A stretch of DNA of 27,890 nt. It comes from JBMNHG01 sp045627705 (GTDB lineage Bacteria > Verrucomicrobiota > Kiritimatiellia > RFP12 > JBMNHG01). Every line of letters starts with the position of its first letter. Within the stretch, counting starts at the first letter, position 1. This document shows positions 6,305 through 13,774 of this stretch, piece after piece. The notes below the pieces were generated by a model that worked only from the letters and a program-made list of their open reading frames with translations, was not told where the DNA came from and did not search any database. A program made the position numbers and the translations under genes. The DNA is taken from positions 1 through 27,890 of the forward strand of contig JAZQOE010000051.1 in the NCBI GenBank assembly GCA_045627705.1, written 5' to 3'.

Positions 6305-9136
6305 TCAATCGGCCTTGACCGCCTCGGCGGCGCCGATTGTCGAACCAGTCGTGCCATCGGAAGCCTTGAGCGAACGGCCAGCGGGATCGACGAGACGGGC
6401 GGTGACGAAAATCAGGAGGTTCTTCTTCGTGCTGCTCTCGGAATGGCTGCGGAAGAAACGGCCGATGAGAGGAATGTCGCCAAGGAAGGGAATCTTGTCA
6501 TCGACTTCGTAGCGCTTCTCCTCGATCATGCCGCCCATCACGACCGTGGCGCCATTGTAGATCGAGATGCTGGTGTTGACGCTGCGGACGTTGAAGAAGG
6601 GCTGGCGCATCGGGAGCTTCCATGCGACCGTGCCATCGGCGCGATAGGATTCGATGCCATAGTCTTCCCACTTCTCAAACTGCACAACCTGCGGATTGAG
6701 GGTGAGGTTGATCATCTGGCCTTCCTGGCTCACTTCAGGAACGACCTGGAGAATCACGCCGACCTCGCGCATTTCAAAGTCTTCGGGTGTCACGATACCG
6801 GGGACCATGCTGTCCGCGAAAGTCGCGGTGCCGTCTCCGCTGGTGTCGAGGTCGATTGTCTCGGTCGAGTAGGATGTCGGGTAGATGTACTCGGTAACGA
6901 CCTTGATAATCGCTTCCTGACCAGACTTCGTGACGACCTTCGGGGCCTGGAGGAGGTCCGTGTTGGTACGCTGCGAGAGGAGGTGGAGAACGAATGAAAG
7001 CTCGGGGTTCGTAAGGACGGAGGCAACGGTTGCCACGCTATCAGCGACTGCGTTGTCAAGGCCAAGGGCCGTGGCCGTACCAGTCTGGTTGGGATAGCGG
7101 AGGCCAGTCGAGGGGCTGCCAGCCTTCATTATGATGCGCTGCGAACCTTCGTAGGCGCCAGTGCCCTTCTTCGTGGCGATTTCCCAATTGTCGGAAAGGA
7201 GCCATTCCATGCCGATGGACTCGAGGTCTTCCTGGGCGACTTCGATGAAGCGCGCTTCGATCTCGATCTGGCTTGGCGTGACATTCAACTGTTCGAGGAC
7301 GCTTTCGAGCTTGGAGAGATTCTCCTCGGTGTTGGCGACCTGGAGCTTGCCGATGCTGGGGATGTAGGCGACCTGCGAACCATCGGGCCATTCCACGCCG
7401 AGGGTCTTGAAGAATTCCTTCCAGTCGGCGCGGTCGTCGCCAATCGATTCGGTCTCCATGAAACCGCCGCCATCGCGACGGCTGCTGCTACCCATCTCGC
7501 TGCGGACGCTGCTGACGCGCTCCTGGAGAGTGGGAAGGACATTGTACGAGCGCTGGACGATATCATCGGTGGCCGTGCCGTATGGCATGATCATGACGAC
7601 ATTGTTCTTGATGCGGTACTTCAGGTTCGCGACATCCGTCACGATCTGGAGGGCATCGAGCAACGAAACGAAGCGGGCGCTCAACGTAATAGGCGTGCCA
7701 AAGCCGGCGGGCGCGGAAGAAGAGGAATCGGCCGATGCAAAGATGTCATCGACTTCGGGAGCCGCCCCGGCGGCTTCGCCGCTCGGCTGCTTGAGAACGA
7801 AGTTCACACCACGCTGCTCGGGCGGAAGGTTCGGGTCATCGTGCTCGCGGCTGGCGGACTCGAAGAATGCCACGACGTCATTGATGTTCGCGGCGCGGAA
7901 GCTGATTTCAGGAAGAACGATGTTCGTCATCTTCTCGCGGACGATCTCCTCGGGGGTCTTGCCATCCTTGGAGACGTTGCCCTGGCCTGCCTTGGCCTTG
8001 GGAGAAGCAAGATCCAACTGGACAGTGTCCACGGCATACGTGCGGGGATTCCAGGTGTCGCGGACCTCGCGGATCATGCGCGTGCGGGTGGTCGAGAACT
8101 CGGACGACGCATAATCGAAGGCGCGCTCATTGACCTTGCGGAGAAGCTCGATCGCATCGATCTCCTGCGGATTGTCGCGGAGGATGATCTCAAGCTCATC
8201 GCGGGAGCGGTCGTACTCGCCGGTCACATAGTACTGGCGCGCACGGCGCATGCGGCGGGCGATGTCCGCACGGAGATCCTGATAGTCCTTCTCACGCCAA
8301 CGGGAAACAACCTGTGGCGGCGGCGGTTCCGGAGGATTCTCGATTTCATCCTCGATTTTCGCGACCAGTTCCGGAGCCTTGGGATGACCCTTCTCACGGG
8401 CTACGCGCGCCTTTTGGACGGCACCCTGGCGATCACCCTTCTTGTAGAGCGTCACGGCCTGGCGGTATATTGCCTCGGCAACACCTTCCTCGGCCTCGGC
8501 ACGCATCTTCTCGTTGCCTTCGCGGTCGATGATGAACTCAAGGGCCTCGCCATAGAGCGTCTCGGCCTCCTTGAAATTACCATCGCGAAGAGCGCGGCGG
8601 GCGCTGGCAAGACTGGCCTTGCCGTGTTCTTCCAATGCCTTCAAACGCATGCGTTCGAGAGTCTGGATTTCAGAAACAAGCGCTTCCTCGGAAGTGAATG
8701 CCTTTTCGGCTGGCTCGGCAACAGGTTCAACCGGCGGCTCGGCGACGGAATCGTCAGCAACCGGTTCCGTCTTTTCCGCGACCTCGACTGTTTCCTCCTC
8801 AACCGTTTCGGCGACTGGTTCAACGGCCTCGCCAGCCTTTTCCTCAACGGCCTCGATCTCTTCAACCGCTGCCTCGGCGATTTCCTCGGCCGCTTCGACA
8901 ACTTCTCCTGCCTCTTCGGTCGCGGCATCGGCGACAGCAGCTACCTCTTCGGCAACGGCTTCGGCGGCTTGTTCGGCCTTCTCCTCGGCGGCCTCGACCT
9001 TTTGACCGGCGTCGGCTGCAGCATTGCCATCAAGCAAATCATCAAGTGCATCGAACCCATCCTGCGCGACGGCAGAAATGGTGGAAGCTGCAATAAGCGA
9101 CATCACGACAGCGAGAGCTCGCTTTGAAGAACTCAT
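6305..9136 (-). CDS. outer-membrane secretin, PilQ/Amuc_1098-like
   Basis: Secretins form the gated outer-membrane ring through which type IV pili or type II secretion substrates pass. The 943-residue protein has a signal peptide (1-24, cleaved near AVAQ). Next comes an extremely Ala/Glu/Val-rich acidic segment (about 45-145), a helical TPR-like region (about 175-340), N-domain-like segments (about 405-620) and a C-terminal secretin domain. That domain has the family end signature IPFLGDIPLIGRFFRS and a final beta strand LLIFVTARLVDP. AGGAG lies 9 bases before the ATG. It is the last gene of a five-gene operon matching Amuc_1102-1098 order, in the pilQ position. Secretin identity is firm; the exact Amuc_1098 family assignment rests on architecture and gene order. 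Confidence 0.9.
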   Translation of the reverse strand: MSSSKRALAVVMSLIAASTISAVAQDGFDALDDLLDGNAAADAGQKVEAAEEKAEQAAEAVAEEVAAVADAATEEAGEVVEAAEEIAEAAVEEIEAVEEKAGEAVEPVAETVEEETVEVAEKTEPVADDSVAEPPVEPVAEPAEKAFTSEEALVSEIQTLERMRLKALEEHGKASLASARRALRDGNFKEAETLYGEALEFIIDREGNEKMRAEAEEGVAEAIYRQAVTLYKKGDRQGAVQKARVAREKGHPKAPELVAKIEDEIENPPEPPPPQVVSRWREKDYQDLRADIARRMRRARQYYVTGEYDRSRDELEIILRDNPQEIDAIELLRKVNERAFDYASSEFSTTRTRMIREVRDTWNPRTYAVDTVQLDLASPKAKAGQGNVSKDGKTPEEIVREKMTNIVLPEISFRAANINDVVAFFESASREHDDPNLPPEQRGVNFVLKQPSGEAAGAAPEVDDIFASADSSSSAPAGFGTPITLSARFVSLLDALQIVTDVANLKYRIKNNVVMIMPYGTATDDIVQRSYNVLPTLQERVSSVRSEMGSSSRRDGGGFMETESIGDDRADWKEFFKTLGVEWPDGSQVAYIPSIGKLQVANTEENLSKLESVLEQLNVTPSQIEIEARFIEVAQEDLESIGMEWLLSDNWEIATKKGTGAYEGSQRIIMKAGSPSTGLRYPNQTGTATALGLDNAVADSVATVASVLTNPELSFVLHLLSQRTNTDLLQAPKVVTKSGQEAIIKVVTEYIYPTSYSTETIDLDTSGDGTATFADSMVPGIVTPEDFEMREVGVILQVVPEVSQEGQMINLTLNPQVVQFEKWEDYGIESYRADGTVAWKLPMRQPFFNVRSVNTSISIYNGATVVMGGMIEEKRYEVDDKIPFLGDIPLIGRFFRSHSESSTKKNLLIFVTARLVDPAGRSLKASDGTTGSTIGAAEAVKAD

Positions 9137-9195
9137 TTGTTATGACTCCTTAATCGGAAACATTCAAACTAACGATTGAAATCACGAAACAATTT

Positions 9196-9223
9196 GCATC
9201 GCCCCACTTCGTGGAGTCGATGC
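9196..9223 (-). other. strong interrupted hairpin between the Amuc_1099-like and secretin genes
   Basis: GCATCG pairs with CGATGC, and an inner CCAC-TTC-GTGG stem lies inside. No clear T-run follows on the minus strand (AAATTGTTTCGTG). In the middle of an operon it could be an mRNA-processing or stability element, or a leaky terminator that sets secretin output. Confidence 0.5.
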
Positions 9224-9229
9224 GAATCA

Positions 9230-10264
9230 CTACTCGGCAGGCACCGTAACCTTAACACCCGCAGATTCATCAAAAATTACAACAGATTGTGCGTCCGTGT
9301 CAACGCCTGAAACTTTGTAAGTTTTCTCGCGGAGCTTGAACACACCCTCATTCGAGGTCTTGATCTCGGTGTTGTCGAGCGGAAGGACAAGCACGATATC
9401 GAAGTCCGTAAAGGCCGTAGCCTTGTCCATGACAAGCACAACCTCGTGGCCATCGCGCTCGATCGTGGCGCGCGAAACATCGTATTCGCGCTCCATGCCG
9501 CCGAGTTTTTCATCGGCGCGCTTTTCGCTCGCGGCCTCGAATTTCGCAAGCTTGAAACCTGTCTTGCCGATTTCCTCGCCTTCATAGACGAAGTATGTCT
9601 GGCTGTTGCTGTTGATCTGGCACTTGAAGCGTCCATCGGGTGTCTTGGTCTTGCCCTGCAAGCGGAATGGCAGCTTGTGGCCGACGATTGAGCGGACGCG
9701 CAGTTCCGCCGCGATGTCGGGATGGGACTCGGGATCCATCGGGTCGGTTCCGGCGCGGAACTCGTCGAGATTGGAGAACCCATCGCCATCGGAATCCATC
9801 ACGTCATCCTTCGGATTGCGGATGTCAAGGCCAATCTTCAATTCGAATGCATCGGGGATTCCGCCGCCATCGGTATCGAAATCGGGGTCGGCTTCCGGCG
9901 GCTTGGGCTGTACAGTGCCGCAGAAGACGCACGACTCGGCGTCAACCGGAATCGGCTTCTTGCACACGACACACCAGATGCGCTCTTCGGGAGTCATGAA
10001 CCCGACGACGCGATTGCTCGACACATTCATCTGCGGCGGACGCTTGAGCGCTGCGACCGCGGCCTCGTACGCGGAAAGGTCGGCGTGCTCCGCATCGGGA
10101 TTGCCGGGCTTCATGCGCTCAAGTCCGGCCTGGAACTCGCTCTCCTCCCCGGCGATCGACGAGCGGCCACAGACAACGTATGCGGCGGAACCGGCGAGCA
10201 GAAGGATCGCGATTCCCGCGATCAGCTTTTCGTAGTGATTGAGAATGCTGGAAGAACTTGCCAC
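9230..10264 (-). CDS. Amuc_1099-like pilus-system protein with zinc ribbon and calcium-binding repeats (PilP position)
   Basis: This 344-residue protein has one N-terminal membrane helix (about 14-32) and then an extracytoplasmic region. A four-cysteine zinc-ribbon-like motif (Cys98, 101, 112, 115) is followed by two Asp-rich calcium-binding loops of thrombospondin type-3 style, DFDTDGGG (128-135) and DSDGDGFS (157-164). The C-terminal half (about 185-344) is beta-rich. It ends with a KTYKVSGVDTDAQSVVI segment that resembles the small beta domain of PilP/GspC proteins, which contact the secretin. It starts with GTG three bases after the preceding stop, with GAGGGGG upstream. Gene order is Amuc_1100-like, this gene, secretin, so a PilP-like link between inner-membrane platform and pore is the best inference. 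Confidence 0.7.
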   Translation of the reverse strand: MASSSSILNHYEKLIAGIAILLLAGSAAYVVCGRSSIAGEESEFQAGLERMKPGNPDAEHADLSAYEAAVAALKRPPQMNVSSNRVVGFMTPEERIWCVVCKKPIPVDAESCVFCGTVQPKPPEADPDFDTDGGGIPDAFELKIGLDIRNPKDDVMDSDGDGFSNLDEFRAGTDPMDPESHPDIAAELRVRSIVGHKLPFRLQGKTKTPDGRFKCQINSNSQTYFVYEGEEIGKTGFKLAKFEAASEKRADEKLGGMEREYDVSRATIERDGHEVVLVMDKATAFTDFDIVLVLPLDNTEIKTSNEGVFKLREKTYKVSGVDTDAQSVVIFDESAGVKVTVPAE

Positions 10265-10267
10265 TGT

Positions 10268-11272
10268 CTATTCCCCCTCTTCGGTGGGCTGGGACTGGAA
10301 ATGGATGACTTCGATCTCGATGCGGGCGTCGATGAGCTGGTCGATTTCCGGACCGGAAACCACGCGCTCGGAGTGCGGGATGAATTCGAGATCGTTGGTC
10401 GAAACTGGCTCGACGACAGATGCCACGCCAGCGCCAGACTTCACGACAGGCGCCACGTACTTGCGGATATCGGCGACACGGCGCGACAGGCGGACATCGG
10501 TCACGACCATGCATGTCTGGCAGGCCGCGATGCGGTTCAGGAGGTCAAGCACCGCGAGCTGGCGACCGGCGACTTCGACCGTGTAGGTCTCGATCAGCTT
10601 GTCGCCATCCACAACCAAGGCCTTCGCGGACTTTTTCGGAGAATCCTCGTCGTCTCCACCACGGTTGCGGCGCCCACGGCCACGACGGCGCGGGGATTCC
10701 TCCTCTTCGTCAACCGCGGCTTCCGCCCCGGACTCGAAGAGATCGCGCTCGACCGACTTCCATTCGCTTACGCGCGCATCGTAAACCATGCCCGCGATCA
10801 AGCGGATGGTTTCGAGCTGCTGGCCCAGGCGCGGGACATCGTCCTGCGCAGGCATCACGCCTTCCGCGCCAAGATAGCGGCCGAAACCGAAGACGAACGC
10901 ATCCGAGACGCTGCGCGCGCCATCGACGATCGGCGCCTGCGAACGCAGTTCGAGCACTGACGCCTCGAGATGCTGCTTGAAGAACGCCGGGCTTGAACTG
11001 GTGCGCTGTATCGCGCCTTCCGAAAGGGCCTCGGAAAGAAGCGCGACATAGTTTGTCACCGACTCCGTATCCGATTCCACGATCGCGATGTTGCCTGCGG
11101 ACGGGAATGGGTTTGCGTCGTAGAGTTTCCTGAGCTCGCGATTCCTTGATTCGCGGGAATCGAAGGCCTCGGCGGCGGCGTTGTTTTTCGAGATGAGCAA
11201 AGCCACGCTTGCGGCGGCAAGCCCGGCAAGGACAACGCCAGAGGCGATAAGGATGATCTTTTGCTTGTTCAT
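10268..11272 (-). CDS. Amuc_1100-like pilus-associated membrane protein (PilO position)
   Basis: The 334-residue protein has an N-terminal membrane helix (about 6-27), then helical segments and an NPFPSAGNIAIV motif (54-65). An acidic, Arg/Gly-rich low-complexity insert lies at about 186-214. A C-terminal alpha/beta domain holds the segment LLNRIAACQTCMVVTDVRL, typical of PilO-like ferredoxin folds. The architecture matches Akkermansia Amuc_1100, a PilO-like protein studied for its effects on the host. The gene lies directly after the PilM-PilN fusion and before the Amuc_1099-like gene, as in the Akkermansia cluster. It probably forms part of the periplasmic alignment complex. Sequence identity to Amuc_1100 is likely low; the assignment rests on architecture and synteny. 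Confidence 0.72.
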   Translation of the reverse strand: MNKQKIILIASGVVLAGLAAASVALLISKNNAAAEAFDSRESRNRELRKLYDANPFPSAGNIAIVESDTESVTNYVALLSEALSEGAIQRTSSSPAFFKQHLEASVLELRSQAPIVDGARSVSDAFVFGFGRYLGAEGVMPAQDDVPRLGQQLETIRLIAGMVYDARVSEWKSVERDLFESGAEAAVDEEEESPRRRGRGRRNRGGDDEDSPKKSAKALVVDGDKLIETYTVEVAGRQLAVLDLLNRIAACQTCMVVTDVRLSRRVADIRKYVAPVVKSGAGVASVVEPVSTNDLEFIPHSERVVSGPEIDQLIDARIEIEVIHFQSQPTEEGE

Positions 11273-11275
11273 GGT

Positions 11276-12973
11276 CTATTTGCCCGCCAGCGTTTCAATT
11301 GCCGTCTCGCTCAATGCGGCCTCGATCGTGAACTCGCGCAGCGATTCATCGACCGTGCGCTCGTTTTTCACCGAGACCTTCTTGCCAGTCTCGTCGAAAA
11401 CTGGGTTTGCCTTCAGGCGGTCGCGCAGCAGTTCGGCCGCAGTAGCATCGACGCCGCTTTGCTCCTTCGCGGCCTTTTCAAGGGCCTTGAGCCTGTCGTC
11501 GAATCCCCGGCCGTTGAGCAACAGCGCAACCGTCCGGCCATCGGCGTCCTTGACTGGCTCGATGCCGGTAAGCCACTCGCCGTCGTCAAGGCACTTCCTA
11601 ACTGCGTCAAGGATGCGGATCCACGCCGTGCGGCGCTCGACTATGGCCTTGAGTCCATCGGCCTCTTCCTCGGCCTTCCTTAGCCCGTCGCCCGCACGAT
11701 CCTGCGCCTTCTTGACCTTTGAAAGCCCCTCGGCCTTCTCGGCGGCCATTTCCGCCTGGCGCTCGTAAAGCCCGGCCTTGTGGGCGGACTGCACCGGCAG
11801 GAACGCGATCGCGGCGACAAACGCGACGCCGGCGACCCCGAACCATGGGAGACGAGCCTTGAATGCGCGGCGCTCGACCAGCTTCGGCGGAATGAGATTG
11901 ATCTCCATCGGACACTTGCCCGCACGGCGGAGCGCCAGGCCCGTGATCTCGGCGAGCTGGTAGAAATCGGCGCCCGCCTGATCGGGGTTCACGCTGCCGC
12001 CAACGGTGACGTTCACGAATGGATTGAGATAATCGACGTCGATCTTCAGCTTCTCGCGGAAGAAGGTGTCCATGTTTGGGATGGTCGCAGTACCGCCAGT
12101 AAGCAACACGCGCGCCGGCGGCGCGCCGTTCTGCTGGCTGCGATAGAAGCTGATCGAGCGGTTGATCTCGGCGTGCAGGCGCGTGACGACATTGCGCACG
12201 ACCTTCGAGACACGCTCGGTCATTTCGTCGTCGGACATCGAATAGACGCCGCCAAGCGCGACAATCGCATGCTGGCGCTTGACCAGCTCCGCTTCCTTGA
12301 AGCCGAGGTTGAGGTTCTTCGCAAGCTCGTTGGTGATAGCGTTGCCGGCAACCGGTATGCTTCGGCTGAAGACGCGCCCTTCCTCGATGAACACGAGGTT
12401 CGTGGAACGCGCGCCAATGTCGAGCACCATCGTGCATCCATCCGCGTCCGGATAGTTGTGGCGAACGCAATTGTAAAGCGCGAGCGGAGCGACATCGACA
12501 ATCTCCGGCTCAAGCCCCGCGGCCTCCGCGCAGTCCGTAAGCTGCACGACGTTCTCGGTCTTGACCGCGACGATCATCGCGTTTTGCTCGCCGGACTCCG
12601 CCTCGCCGACCAACTGGTAGTCCCAGACAACCTCGTCGATCGGGAACGGCACGTTCTGCTCGGCCTCGTAGCGGACCATCTGCTGGATCTTGTCCTTCGC
12701 GACAGCGGGAAGCCGCACGTAGCGCGGGAACACAGACTGCCCGGAAAGGCTCATCAACAGCGGCGCGGGCTTGATGCCGCAATCGCGCATGATGTCCGAA
12801 ATGCCGGAGACGATGTACGGAGTCAAGTCCGTCTCGCCATCCTGCTCGGCGCCCAATTCCGCGACGCCGTAGTTGACCAGCTCGGGCATCTGCCCATCCT
12901 TGAGCTGGAACTCAGCCAGCGCCATCTTGCTGGCGCCGACATTCAATGCTAGAACTCTCTTGGAGGCCGCCAC
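11276..12973 (-). CDS. pilM: PilM-type pilus assembly ATPase-fold protein fused to a PilN-like domain (Amuc_1101-like)
   Basis: PilM is an actin-fold cytoplasmic protein that binds the N-terminal tail of PilN in the type IV pilus inner-membrane platform. Residues 1-350 show the actin/FtsA-like fold, with an ALNVGASKMALAEF phosphate loop, VLDIGARSTNLV and LLTGGTATIPNM. At 358-363 the sequence INLIPP appears, the very motif by which PilN docks on PilM. It is followed by a membrane helix (377-394), a coiled coil (about 400-450) and a periplasmic domain, so one chain carries both PilM and PilN. It starts with GTG in a TAGTG overlap with the preceding gene. The total of 565 residues compares with about 350 for PilM alone. 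Confidence 0.9.
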   Translation of the reverse strand: MAASKRVLALNVGASKMALAEFQLKDGQMPELVNYGVAELGAEQDGETDLTPYIVSGISDIMRDCGIKPAPLLMSLSGQSVFPRYVRLPAVAKDKIQQMVRYEAEQNVPFPIDEVVWDYQLVGEAESGEQNAMIVAVKTENVVQLTDCAEAAGLEPEIVDVAPLALYNCVRHNYPDADGCTMVLDIGARSTNLVFIEEGRVFSRSIPVAGNAITNELAKNLNLGFKEAELVKRQHAIVALGGVYSMSDDEMTERVSKVVRNVVTRLHAEINRSISFYRSQQNGAPPARVLLTGGTATIPNMDTFFREKLKIDVDYLNPFVNVTVGGSVNPDQAGADFYQLAEITGLALRRAGKCPMEINLIPPKLVERRAFKARLPWFGVAGVAFVAAIAFLPVQSAHKAGLYERQAEMAAEKAEGLSKVKKAQDRAGDGLRKAEEEADGLKAIVERRTAWIRILDAVRKCLDDGEWLTGIEPVKDADGRTVALLLNGRGFDDRLKALEKAAKEQSGVDATAAELLRDRLKANPVFDETGKKVSVKNERTVDESLREFTIEAALSETAIETLAGK

Positions 12974-13590
12974 TACTTCACCGCCTCATAATCATCGGGG
13001 TTGACAAACTGGAAAAGGGTCTTGGAACGATCGACGAGATAGCCGTCGCGCGGGATCAGCTTTTCGGCGACCTTCTCGTTGGTCCACCAATCCTCGGGGA
13101 TACCCTGCATGCCGACCACAGACTTCGAAAGCGGATCGTTTCCATCGTCGGAAACTTCCACGGCGAAGGCGATCGGCGCGCCGAAACGGTCGATTGCCTG
13201 CGGTGGCAGGACTACCGCCGCCGTATGCTTGCCCTTTGCGATATCGCCATAATGGACGGTGGTCTTGAAAAGGTTGAACTCCTTCTTGCCCTCATCGTCG
13301 AAACCCTGCGTCATAACGTAATAGGTGACGGCGAGATCATCGATCCACTTCGGAGAGGTTTCGTAGTCAAAGGCCATGAAAGCCCAGTCACGCGGCTTCG
13401 CGCGGGTGGAGCGGATTTCGGAACGCACGGAAAGTTCCGGGGCCTTGATGAAAAGATGCTGCTTGCCCAACTTCGGCATGTCGCCAAGCTTGAGGGTCTT
13501 CGACATCGCGGCCTGCTGCTGGGCGAATGCCGGGACCGCCGCCGCGACTATCGCAAGCGCGATCAGGAACTTCGATATGGGTGAACGCAT
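12973..13590 (-). CDS. secreted Amuc_1102-like protein, first gene of the pilus-like operon
   Basis: The 205-residue protein starts at the ATG at 13590, chosen because a perfect GGAGGT lies 6 bases upstream and because it opens directly into a signal peptide (basic start, hydrophobic core, AFA|QQQ cleavage). An upstream in-frame start (13632) would bury the signal peptide. The mature part is a compact beta-rich domain with no cysteines or catalytic motif I recognise. Its place before pilM matches Amuc_1102, the first gene of the Akkermansia cluster, whose product has been described as a pilus-like beta protein. I infer an exported or outer-face component. The stop codon overlaps the pilM start. 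Confidence 0.7.
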   Translation of the reverse strand: MRSPISKFLIALAIVAAAVPAFAQQQAAMSKTLKLGDMPKLGKQHLFIKAPELSVRSEIRSTRAKPRDWAFMAFDYETSPKWIDDLAVTYYVMTQGFDDEGKKEFNLFKTTVHYGDIAKGKHTAAVVLPPQAIDRFGAPIAFAVEVSDDGNDPLSKSVVGMQGIPEDWWTNEKVAEKLIPRDGYLVDRSKTLFQFVNPDDYEAVK

Positions 13591-13596
13591 AATTGG

Positions 13597-13602
13597 ACCT
13601 CC
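13597..13602 (-). promoter_or_regulatory. ribosome binding site fixing the start of the Amuc_1102-like gene
   Basis: Minus-strand GGAGGT, a full Shine-Dalgarno match, lies 6 bases before the ATG at 13590. It decides between this start and the in-frame upstream one. Confidence 0.85.
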
Positions 13603-13630
13603 GTGTAAGGGGCGAAATCGACTTTCGGGC

Positions 13631-13659
13631 ATTGTATATCAGGGACTCCTGAAAGGCAA
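13631..13659 (-). promoter_or_regulatory. candidate promoter of the pilus-like operon
   Basis: On the minus strand there is a -35 TTGCCT at 13659-13654, a 17-base spacer and a -10 TACAAT at 13636-13631. The predicted start near 13624 gives a leader of about 34 bases containing the GGAGGT. Confidence 0.55.
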
Positions 13660-13774
13660 GGAAGAATAGGCGAGATTGTTGATGTGAGCATTTCATCTTG
13701 AATATTTCCCAGGAAAAATCCTTACTAAAGATGATTCTGAAACAATCTTCAAAATCATTGCCTTGGATTTTACA

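Noticed and set aside
7841..9127. 428-codon plus-strand frame opposite the secretin gene
   Set aside because: Antisense to the Ala/Glu-rich secretin leader; its Gly/Leu/Phe composition follows from GC-rich Glu/Ala codons. No start signal and no recognisable domain.
9722..10960. 412-codon plus-strand frame opposite the Amuc_1099/1100-like genes
   Set aside because: It spans a gene junction on the other strand, has no known motif, and the minus-strand proteins have membrane helices, metal motifs and Shine-Dalgarno sites.
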